NCBI GenBank assembly: GCA_030562195.1
Contig: CM060201.1
Span: 30,548,067-30,612,066, forward strand
Length of the DNA stretch: 64,000 nt
Direction of reading: 5' to 3'
Origin: Nipponacmea schrenckii
Taxonomy: Eukaryota > Mollusca > Gastropoda > Lottiidae
This document shows, in pieces, positions 11,901-24,500 of this stretch. The notes below the pieces were generated by a model that saw only the letters and a program-made list of their open reading frames with translations, made no database searches and was not told where the DNA came from. Made by a program: the position numbers and the translations under genes. How positions within the stretch are numbered: the first letter of the stretch is position 1; every line of letters starts with the position of its first letter.

Positions 11901-14900
11901 ATATACTGTAAACCACTAATTATGATTATCTATTATTTAGAGGCCTGTAAAACATATTTTTAATTTTCATCATAAAAATGTACGTCAAAATTAATCCTCA
12001 TTCACTAATCAGGTTTCTGCCTAACAATCGGCCCCAGTGTCATGGTTTCTCCGACACACTCTGACACACTCCGACAAGACATTTGAGACCTGATATTCGC
12101 AAATTGGAAAACACATTTTTATCACGCTGCCTACAATAAAAAGTTAGAATGTTTTATTACATAACAACAAATGAATTCATTTTTCAACATCTATTGTATG
12201 TCTTTTGATTTAAAATATTTAGCTATCCCACTGTGGCAAGGTTTAACAGGAATAAAAGTAAGCGTGTCATGTTTTCTTTTTTACTTGAGTTGAGATTTTG
12301 TCAGCGACTGCACTTTCAAATTTACTATTAAAATGTGGAATTCATATTTCTGCAGAATTGTATTTCATAAACACTGGTCCTCATATCGATCAAGTGACGT
12401 TTGAGATAAATGATATATCACAGACTAAAATAACGCTGCAGCCTTTTGCGACACATCTCCACTCACAAAAGCATCGTCACCATGGGGAAAATTTTATCAT
12501 TTGCATATTTTCGCTGAAAATATAAATTTATGTCTTATAGACCTAGGCTATATCACCTTTAGGCCTAACCGATTATTATTGTAGTCTGTGATATATCATT
12601 TATCTCATACGTCACTTGATCGATATGAGGACAAGTGTTTATGAAATACAATTCTGTGGAAATCAATGACACGCTTACTTATATTCCTGTTAAAACTCGC
12701 CACAGTGAGATAGCTAAATATTTTCAATCAAAAGACATCAATGGATGTTGAAAAATGATTTGCTGTTTCTTTTCTTGATACGTAATAAAACATTCTAACT
12801 TTTTATTGCAACCAGCGTGATAAAAACATGCTTTTCAATTTGCGAATATCAGGTCTCAAATGTCTTGTTGGGGTGTTGGAGAAACCATGACACCGAATCA
12901 GCCCAATTAAAGAATATCAATAAAATTTTGATGAAATATTTGATGTACAGTACATTTAATTGACAGACTCATATCAGTTAAAGAAGAACCTTGAATTTTT
13001 TAATATACATTGATCAATATGGTCTTGACTTTGCTTCAAGCTATTGGCCATAAAAAAATGATAATAATTTAAAGTTTATATTGAGTGTTATTTTGGTCGA
13101 TACTTTATTAATCATTTATATTTGTTATATGGTTATCTATCTGACAATATATTTTTAAAAACTAAAATTTAAGGGCCATTTTCAGGAGTCAACCATGTTT
13201 TGGTCTCAAAATTTAGCCTTGTTAGCTATTATTCATAACTATCTGTGTTTGAAAGACAAGGTATTTTTTTAAAGGATTTATGTCATTAATATACAGTTTT
13301 TGACTAGTACTTCTTAAGACTGTTTACATATATTCAAGGACCAAATAGACCCTTGAAAATGGTGAATTGGTCCCTTTAAAGAGAATGAAGTTTTTCAGAT
13401 GGTCGACCTCTGTCTATATACAAGTATGTTGACTTATTGTCTTGTGCACATCCTAAAATCCTAGATAACACGAGTTAAGAAATCAATGAGAAATGTGATT
13501 GTTGACTATAGAGAAACAATGGTACACTGTTATGTCATCTCTAGAACTATGTTAGGGGATGAGTGGAGGTTATTTTTGGGTTGAATCGTGTAAATTTCAA
13601 TGATTGTCAAATAAGTAATTTACAGTCCACCCTTTTCACTCTAATGACCTTTCAATTGTTTGAAGACAAACTTTCAAATATGTCTTTGTTCGTCAAGGTC
13701 TGTTTTTTTTTTTCGTTTTTTTCAAATCATAAATAATTTTGTCATTCTCAGTTGTGAAGGTTGTGACAAATATAAACTTTACTTATTAAGGCCTTAAAGA
13801 TATAGTTTGAGAGCTGTGAGTTCAGAACCTGCTCGCTAATCTGAAGTTCCAGACAAATATAAATACCTTCGCATTTTTCAACCTGGTTTGCTTTCTCTTA
13901 GATGCAGGTTGGGTGAACTGGCAATGAAAAAGCATCTAGTCGTTCGGATGGGACAATAACTGAAGGCCCTGTGTTCGACAGGCTGTACACGTCAAAGATC
14001 TCTAAACTATTGGAAATAAACAAGAGTAGGTTAATGCTGCTATGCTGGCAAAATTTCCCTCATTACACACTGCATGGCTTTTCCTGTCTTCATGAGCCAA
14101 TAAGGTACAGTAGAGGAGGAACACTGATTTCATTTCATGAATATGGTTATAATAATGTCCAGCAAAAAAATTGTTTGTGTCCTTGTCCGTTTATTTATTA
14201 AAAAGATTTGGATGAAACATGGTATGTTTTAGCATTAACCTGAAATGAAGAGCAAGTTTGAATTTTTATATATAGGCATAAAATTTAAACTAAAAGAGAG
14301 CATCACTCTTAATACTAATTGTTTAATAAAACTTGGTAGGTATAATATGATCAAATAATGAACATCTAGTAAGAAAGATTCCCAACTGTGTTTCAAGGTA
14401 TGCATATTGGATGATTCCCACTATCTTTATGTTGATACAAAACGTATTTAAAGAAATAAAGTTGTTGATTTACTTACTTATAGACTTCTTTCAATAAATA
14501 TAGGAAATATGTAGATCTGTGCATCTCTATCAAGTAGCGTTATACTCTATTTATCTTAAGCCATTATGTTTCTCATCAAATTTCTTCCTCATTGCATTAA
14601 AATGATATGTATCTTCAGTAATCTTTTTTACCAACACTTGTACACCCTTACACAAGCATGATTTAAGATTAATATTTCAGTTATAAATACAGGAGATTTG
14701 AATAATAATATAACAGGAAACACTATTATAGATATACTACATCTCTTTTATTTAAGCAACGTTTCAATTCACAGACAGAAATCTTTATCAAGCATTTATG
14801 ATAAGGAACTTGTTTCTTGTGGTATAATGTTTTATCTACTTCTAAATGTCATTCAAAGATTGAAGAATAATAGTATTGTTTTCCAATCAAAGGTGACATG

Positions 14901-17900
14901 TGAACTACAACTAAATAAATGAACAAATGGGGAAAGCTGATGTGTATTAACCCTTTAACTGCCAAATAATTTTTTTAGAGAATTGCTCACTTGTTGAGCC
15001 TTGTGTCTGAAGCATATTGCTTGAAGTCTATGGGATTTAGATCAAATCATCAGTGATATTTGCTGGTTAAAAAAAAATATATATTCTTTTAAACTTTCAC
15101 TTCATATGTTTGACTTTTTATTGACACCAAATTCAATCAAATTTCAAGATATAATACCAATATTTAATGTAGATTATCATGGTTTTTATACAATAAACAT
15201 ACATATTTTGATATTTTATTATAACTGATATTAAAGCAATGGTTAAACTATATCATAGTCTTTTAAGCCATAAACTGTTTCATATATATAAAGAAGCAGT
15301 TGCTTAGGTACATTTCGCAATATTGCAACCTTTGTAGTTAAAAGTTTAATATATTTTTTAGGTTTTGCTAGTATAGTTGAACAACTCCCCCAGGACAAGG
15401 AGACCTGTGTATATATGAAGGTTTTGTTTTTCAACTTCTAGAGTTTTTGTCTTTATGTTTCAGATTTGCGATAGCTGATGCCTCGTATCGCTCTATGAGG
15501 GGTGAGAATCATGATCAGTGTATATTAATATCAGGCGAATCTGGCGCCGGAAAGACTGAAGCCTCAAAGAAAATCTTACAATATATAGCTGCAAGTAGTA
15601 CCCATTCTGAAGATGTTGAACGAGTTAAAAATAGATTATTACAATCAAATCCCATTTTAGAGGTGAATGTAATTGAAAGCATTGTCTATTTTGTATCAAT
15701 TATTTAATTTTACAGGGTAATGTCAAAATTTGACTAAAAACCATTCATAGCTCAAATTATAGAGAATTCAAAATATGGTCTTTTAGATATTTCCTTATAT
15801 ATTCGGGATTCATAATTGTCGTAAATAACAGACAAATCTGTTTCATATAGTGCAATTATTAAATAGCAGAACTTTCCAGCTTGACAAAAAGATAGTTCAA
15901 AATTGTCAAGGTATCATACATACATGAATATAGCTGAAGTTTTAGGAAGGTTGGTTGACAGATTCTCATGATGAATGTTGTAAAAACTTGAGCTATTCTG
16001 TAACACATCCTCAATTAAAACGGTAGAGGATGTTTACTCACATTTCAATAATAATTTTGGCAAACTGTTGTCAATTAAAAAAGTTGATGTATGCAGAAGG
16101 AATTTTCAACAAACATCATCAATGTCAATACTGTTATATCAACAGAAACTTGTGTTATATATTTAGACTGTCAATATTAACTGTTATGTCACCTGAAATC
16201 TGTTATGATAAGGGATGCTTAATAATTGTATTATCTTGTTTATGAAACATTTCTTTTCTGTAACTTACACTGTTCTGATTTAAATGATAAAGTGACATTT
16301 TTCTTACAGCTTCATTGAGTTTGTTCTGTAATATATCTTTTACACTTGGTCCTTATAATACAGACTGTCCCATATTCTTTAGGATGAAATATTTAGATTT
16401 CCCTCCCTGAGACCCTGAGCTAGTTAGGTGCCTGACTGAAGTAAATTATTCAATGATTTATTTATATTTGTGAGAATAAAATTTCTTCTTAGTTCTTTAA
16501 GAAATATTAAAACAGTAGCTTTATTTAATGACTCAGAGTTTCATGTTGACCTTCAGCATGTGTCCATACCCTTCTAAAAACTTTACATTCAGTGAATTTA
16601 TGATCTTCTGAATTTCATGAGCTTTATGATTTGGCGTTTCTTATTTTCCAGAGTTTTGGTAATGCTAAAACCAACAGAAATGATAATTCTAGTAGATTTG
16701 GTAAATATATGGATATACAGTTTGATTATAAGGTTTGTATTTATTTACAAATTAAAACACAAATTTTGAAAATTATAATATTTGCATTCTATGGGAAAGT
16801 TATAATTTGATATTCGTAATCTAGGGAAGGTTCCAATATTTGCATTCTATGGTAAGGTTATAATATTCACTCTGGTGAAGGTTATGATATTCACACTCTA
16901 TGGAAGGTTATAATATTCGTCCACTATGAGAAAGTTATGATTTTCATACTCTAGTAACATTATAATATTCACACTCTAGGGAAGGTTATAATATTTGCAC
17001 TATGAAAATATATATTCTAGACAATATTCAGGTTTTATTTTTAACAATGCAAATGAATCCTTTCAAATTACCAAAGAAATGGAGGTTGTCATCATAAGGG
17101 TATACAAGGGTATTTTTCAATGATTCCATGCACAAATTGAAAGAAAAAGTAATGTTTTTATATTGTAATGTTTAAGTAAAAGGTGTATTTAAAAGTTCAC
17201 TTTTTAATTTCTATTTTGATGATATTTTTATGAGAAGTGATAATAAATATTTAGCCGTGAGGTAATGTATGATTACCATGTCACCCTTTAGGCTCTTTAT
17301 TGACAAGTATTTAAATTCTTTCAAATAAACAAAATATGGGTTGAATTATGATGATCTACAAAAAAAAAACCTTGCATTTAATTTAATCTTTAACCACATT
17401 TGTGCATGCTATCTGCTGCATCACATTTCTAAAAGAAATTTAATGAAGAGTGCAGGAAATGATGTATTATATTTTAGGATTTGATTTCTTTTTACATAGA
17501 GACCCAAAACTAAATTTGATATTGGCTGTACTTCAAATGCATCAAAAGATACTGAATTTATATAGAACAGCATTATTAACATGAGACAGTGATATCACAT
17601 ATATAGAGAATCTTTTACGAGCCTTTCTTGATGTAAAGAATATAAAGTGCAAAAATCTGAGGCTCCTCTGGAGACAAGTGGTTATATTTTTGATATCCAG
17701 ATAGACGAGTTTGAGATTTTATTTATCACCCAATATAACTGTAAGAAAATACAGAAATAAGTAATAAGGGAATATTTTTAGCGTTATCTCCAAGACGATA
17801 TAGTGAAGCTTTCTATCACACAAGTGATATCTACTGTAGATCACATTATTTGGTGGTAAATAATGCATATTGCCACAAGTTCAAAGTTCAAGATTATCTT

Positions 17901-20900
17901 TTTAAGACTTTATCAAAATACATTATAGTTGGTTTGTTAGCCTAATAGAATTTAAATGAAACAGTACTTTATTAGTATTTCATTTACTCATTGGTGCAAG
18001 TATCTCATTAAAGGGGTCAAATGCCGATTCAGAGCATATATTGCTGTAGTCAACTTATGTTTTGTTATGTTTATTTTCAGGGTGCTCCTGTAGGTGGTCA
18101 CATATTAAATTATTTGTTGGAAAAGTCCCGTGTTATACACCAGGGTCAGGGAGAGAGAAATTTTCATATATTTTATCAGTTGTTACAAGGTGGTAGTCCC
18201 AGTTTATTAGAGAAATTAAGTTTAGATAGAAGTTCGGATGGCTATTTCTATCTTAATCAGGTAAGTCTTATCTATATGCTATATTTTATTTGGTAACTTG
18301 CATCATCCCATGTTTGTAAGCATTTGAACTTTTTATGAAGTCCATCAATATGTAGTGGTGAAGTGCTACATGTAGGGCTGTCGGAAATAATCGATATATC
18401 GCGATACGAGACACTTTGAAGCAATATATCGATATTGATCTGAGCGTATCGATAATCGACATATAGTTTAAAATAGAACATTCTAGTATAATAACTGTTA
18501 CCCTACTTTCACTTTTCACATGGCAGACCGTGATTGTGGTTGTCGTAATTTTCACAACAATCAAAATCTTTTCTAAACGTTTTAGAAAGTGTACCTGCAA
18601 CATGCGTTCCCTCAGAACGTGTCTTCAGTGTGCCTTCTTTCTACTCAAAGATCTTGTCTTTAGCGATCTAATATTGACGATTTAATTTTTTTGAAGAAGA
18701 TCATTTGATAACTCCAAATTTACAAAGTCAATATGAGTTTAGTGGTTAGCTGGTTTCTTCTTGTGTTTATCATTTGTTATGTGCTAAATATTTATTTTAT
18801 ATATGATCAAGCTGTTTTGAAGTCTTCATTATCCCATAAGGTGCAGAAGAGTAGGACGTAAATCTCCATTTGTTTCATTTCATTTATTTATGATCAACAA
18901 AGAAAGTTGAATAATATTTATTTGATATTGTTTTAATGTTTACAAATGAAAGATAATCATTACTCACACTATTTCTTTGTCACTCTTATTAAGTTTTAAT
19001 GGAATAGTAATATAGCATGCATAACAGATCCGAATTTGCTAAAATCAATCAACTGAAAGGCATTTCGCAATATATCGCAATACGTATTGCAATACAGAGA
19101 GGTGTATCGCAATATATCACAATACGATTTCTGGCCGAAATACACAGCCCTTGCTACATGATAATCAGAATTTTAAATATTGTAATTATAGATTAATTGT
19201 AGTGGTGAAGTACTAACTCTATGATGATCTGAATTTTAAATATTGTATTTATAGGATAATTGTAATGGTGAAGTACTCCATGATGATCAAATTTTAAATA
19301 TTGTATTTATAGAGTAATTGTAGTGATGAAGTACTCCATGATGAACAGAATTTTATGTATTGTATTTATAGGGTAATTGTAGTGATGAAGTACTCCATGA
19401 TGAACAGAATTTTATGTATTGTATTTATAGGGTAATTGTAATGGTGAAGTACTCCATGATGATCAAATTTTAAATATTGTATTTATAGAGTAATTGTAGT
19501 GATGAAGTACTCCATGATGAACAGAATTTTATGTATTGTATTTATAGGGTAATTGTAGTGATGAAGTACTCCATGATGAACAGAATTTTATGTATTGTAT
19601 TTATAGGGTAATTGTAATGGTGAAGTACTCCATGATGATCAAATTTTAAATATTGTATTTATAGAGTAATTGTAGTGATGAAGTACTCCATGATGAACAG
19701 AATTTTATGTATTGTATTTATAGGGTAATTGTAGTGGTGAAGTACTCCATGATGATCAGAATTTTCGAATTGTACAAGAAGCCATGGAAACTTGTGATTT
19801 CTCTGCCGAGGAGCAACAAGTAAGTAACATAAATGAATATTGGAAATCTTGCCTTTGTTGATCTCATTAGAATCAGATTACATTTTCATTCCTTTTCTGT
19901 CTTCATTGTCATCTTTACCACAATCATGTTCTATTGACATTATATTGAAGTGATCTTAGTTTGACCTATCATACCAAATAAGACATTGTTGGCTGAATTT
20001 ATAATTAATAGTTTTCACAGCTTACTGTCAAAATTTGAACCTACAAATACATGTGTCTTCAGAATTATCCATGTCTGAAAGTTAAAATGATGACATGTCA
20101 TTTCTTGAGACTCTGGTATATGTAAAAAGACCCGAAAAGAAATAGAAAGTATTTGCATATATTCAAGAGCTACATCTATCCCTGAATTGAATGAACTATG
20201 GGGTTCTATAGCATTGGTTCTTTACGTCATGAATTGAAAATGTAGAAGTGAGTTCTAATGTCAACTGGAGTATGAAAGTCATAATTCTACTTCACCCAAT
20301 TGTAAATAGGTTCCCAAGTCTGCAGTGACCTAAGTTGTTATCCCTGTAAAATATAGTTGTTTTATTTGTTAGTGCTGTAAACACTATAACTTGAATATAT
20401 TTTTTCCAGGCGTTATACAGTATAGTAGCTTCTGTTTTACATCTGGGTAATTTAACCTATAATGTTACTGATAATGGTATGGCTAGATTGAAAGATCATT
20501 CACAAGGTCAACTAATTGCACAGGTATTACAATTCAGAGTATTTTTGAGAATAGTGATTTTAATCTTAATTAACTTGCGAATCTAGATAGCCTCTTTGAC
20601 AGGGTGTTTTTCAAGGGGGCTGGGCCCTAGCTTGTGAGAATTTAGCCTCACCTCTTTTCAAACCTTCTTCATTAACAGAGATTGATTAATTTACAAACAA
20701 AAATTAAAATAAGAGGAACATTTTGATTGGGATTTTGGCTTCTCTGAATCGTCAGAAATAAGTTTTCCATACTACTAGTTTGCGGAATTTCATGGAGAGA
20801 GGGAGAAACAGGTTTAATTGTAAGGCCCCAATACCAATTCAGTCCTGGCAACAGGGGCTGAATCTGAATCTGGACCTGGATGTTGCAGGTTCTGTATAAA

Positions 20901-21564
20901 TACACTCTAGCAATGGTCATTTTTGTACCAACATGCACCTTTTGAAACAGAGAATCCACATTATCAATCATTTATATAACTTTGTCTATGTTATATATTC
21001 CAGTTACTTGGATGTCAAGAAAATACTTTTGAATCGGCTTTAGAAAATAGAACCATAGATGCTAGAGGAGAAAAGGTAAAGATAATTACTTTAGTTAGAT
21101 ACTTGGCTGTGAAGCAGTATATTTTATATGTATATTAACATAATATAAAACTCTATAATCTGGCACAATTCTTATTCAAGGGTCAAATTCAATAAAGGTT
21201 TTGACAAAAGCTGAATTCAAGCTGTAGATATACAGAAAGTATATAGAAAGTACAATTCATATTTGGAGGAATTTTTACACAAAGAGATTTTCATGCATTT
21301 TTAGTCCTTCTGAAGACTAATGGCAAACCTGTCCCTTTTAAACACCTGTGATTTTTAATAAAAATCTTGGTAAATAAGTTTCATATTTTAACAACAACAT
21401 ACCAGAAAAGCTATCACAATATTCATATAAATTTTTTTTTTCAGTTGAAAACACCATTAAATGTAGACCAAGCTATGTATGCTAGAGATGCCCTAGCCAA
21501 GGGTATTTATGATCGCCTGTTTACGTGGATGGTTAAAAAAATCAATAAAGCTCTGGCAAAGAAG
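8986..21564 (+). CDS. MYO1C: MYO1C exons 1-9: N-terminal motor domain
   Basis: Exons: 8986-9111, 10738-10853, 15464-15662, 16652-16732, 18081-18260, 19724-19819, 20410-20523, 21004-21075, 21445-21564. Exon 3 carries the P-loop ([12 protein letters not shown]), exon 4 switch I and exon 5 the [18 protein letters not shown] segment. Exon 8 ends with Glu-Lys of the TEDS region and exon 9 begins the conserved segment leading to DALAK. All donors are GT; phases are 0 except exon 2 (phase 2). Exon 6 has its 5' edge embedded in a 59-bp tandem array of copies of itself; I chose the last copy as real because only it continues into family-like coding sequence ([17 protein letters not shown]) and a good donor. 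Confidence 0.93.
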
Positions 21565-24500
21565 GTAAGATGACAAGAAATATCTGGTGATTTATGGAGA
21601 AATAGACTTTGATTCTGTTAACATGGAAACAATTTATTTTCAATGATAAATTTGAACCTAACCTTACTAGAATTGTAATTTTATTTATAAATTCCCAGAT
21701 ATGGAGTTAAGTCTAAAAGAATGTGAACTTTCTGAACAGTGGTTTGGGGTTCAATTAGTGTATACCTGTCCCATTGATCATGTTTACTAACTGGTCCTTT
21801 AGATAGTTTATCCATGATCTCACACATTTAAAGATAATGTAAAAAGTTTATCCATGATCTCACACATTTAAAGAGATTGTAAAGAGTTTTTCCATGATCT
21901 CACACATTTAAAAATAATATAAAGCGTTTATCCATGATCTCACACATTTAAAGATAGTGTAAAGAGTTTTTCTATGATCTCACACATTTAACCCTTAACC
22001 GGTTACGTGTCGACAAAAGTCGACAAATGTAAAATTACTTAAGTGGTCAGGCGTCGATAAAAGTCGACATTTTAACCTTTGATGTCCAAATCCATATTTT
22101 ACACTTAACGCCGTGTGCAAAAGGCAGCAGACGACAAATATTTAATGTAAACATCCGGGAGATTGATTTCCGCTGAAAAAAACGATGCCTTTTCATTGAA
22201 ATTTTTCGAGTTTTTTTCAAATTTTCCTTGCTGTTTGAAAAAAATGAAAGCGGTTATATGATAATGTTATGACGCCATGATATCAACAACCAAATAGATC
22301 TAAGTGAATATATTACGTATTTCAAGAAAGATTCTGAACTATTTTTTACATTGTTTACAACTCGAACATAAAATGGCTAAGCGTGTTTTCAAAACGAAAC
22401 GGGAATACTCTTCAGACTCTGAAAGTGAAGATGTCAATGTTTGTAATGATATTGAGCAACCAAATTCAGGTGAATGGACATTACTGGCATCAGATGAACA
22501 TTATGTGCCTACACCTATACCAATATATCCATTTTCAGAACCACATTTAAAATTTGACAGTTCTGGCCTAAAGCCTATAGATTATTTTTATCTTTTTTTA
22601 TCCTGAAAGTATTATTGAAAAAACAGCATTTGAAAGTAACAAATATGCAGCACAGTTCTTTGATAAAACATGTGATTTACCACCAAATTCTATATTTTAT
22701 AAATTGATAGAAACTTCAGTTCTTGAAATTAAAAAACTGCTAGGACTCAGAATAATCATGGGTTTTGTGAAAAAGCCTGATCTGACAGATTATTGGACAG
22801 TAGATCCATTACTGTGTACGCCAATCTTTTCAAAAGTTATGCCTATTTGGAGGTATCGTTTGCTTAATTCATTTCTACATTATAATGATAATACATTTCA
22901 AGCAAACAAGGATAGTGCTGATTATGATCCCCTTTTTAAAGTCCGTCCATTAATAGATTCAGTGACATCCACTCACACTATTGTAACGTTGAGGCGATTC
23001 AGGACATACGTATATAACCCGTAGGTCATGGAGTCCTATAAAAAGGAAGTCCTTTTCAGTAAATCAGTTATTATGTTCATTTAAATATATTTAACAAAAC
23101 TTTGAATAATTTTGATCTATGAAATTATAAAATATGCAACAACGTTCGTATATTGATTTCAATCAATATCAACCAGTAATATTTTGGTGAAAAATATACC
23201 ATTGTATACCTTAATCAATTATCTCTAACTTTGTAATATATCTTTAAGCTCTATAATCAAAATTAAGAGCGAGCAAGGAGCAGAAAGACTATAAGGGTCT
23301 TATAACGTCTTAATTATGAATTTGTCTTGACCACTTGACGTCATAACGTCAAAATAACGTTGACCGGCTAAGGGTTAAAGAGATAGCACTGTTTCAATTT
23401 TTAATCAGATGTCTATGGTGTCTGTGTCTCCACTGAAATCGTTTAAGACATCATTTATCAGCAAATTTGCTCGTATCATATAAGACCTTCACAATTAGTA
23501 ACAGCAAACACTTATTAAAAGCGGCATTGCAGGAACCACAGACGTCTGGTTAAAAATTGGAATGGTGTAAATTGATGCTATTAGTATTCCTGATATATGT
23601 ATAAAAATTTGGAAAACCTCTTTACATTCTCTTGGAGGTTTGACATCTGAATGAGGAAAGATGACCAGTTCAAGTTCAATTCAAGTTGACTCACTCAGAG
23701 CGTTCATCTGAAATTGGAAGTTGATATCACGACCTGACATAACTAGACAATAAATTATTTCACGATTTGTCTTTAATAATGTTGTTGTTTTTTCAGGATA
23801 ATTTAAAATGCTCACTAATGGGATTGTTAGATATTTATGGTTTTGAAATATTTGGTGTAAATAGGTAACTTTTTTATTATCAGTTTGCCCGAAGTATCCT
23901 TTGGAGGAAAGCCATATGCATTCTTTTAAACTTACCGGCTGTGAAAGTCCAATGACCTTGAACAAGTCATCTTCACTCCCGATTCCAGTCCACCCAGCTG
24001 TAAATGGGTACAGATAATCTGGGAAAGATCAATACCAAGAGATTTGACAATCAGGATTTTTGTTCACTATTCATTTGGTTAAACTATTTTCTTTCAATAT
24101 TTTATTTTTATTCTTTTTCAATAAAAACAATTATTATGAATGGATATGTTCCTGATGACAGTGTGAGAACCACATTATAACGTCAAAAATGATAAATATT
24201 ATTTCTGATGTGAAAACCACATTGAAAATGATGAGTATTATAGAAGTATACATCCATAATTATTGTTTTTATTTATCTAATGCCTATTTGTGCCTCTAAT
24301 ATGCCATTGAAAGATTATTTCTATTTCAGTTTTGAACAGTTTTGTATCAATTATTGTAATGAGAAATTACAGCAGCTATTCATTGAATTAACATTGAAAT
24401 CAGAACAAGAGGAATATCAGAGAGAAGGAATAGAGGTAATTAACGTATACATCGTTACTATTGTTTCTTTTCTTTCTTATAGTGTAGTTTCACTAAAGTT

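Noticed and set aside
22304..22372. Upstream start for the piggyBac transposase
   Set aside because: The upstream residues do not look like the acidic, Ser-rich N terminus; [10 protein letters not shown] at 22373 is the better start.
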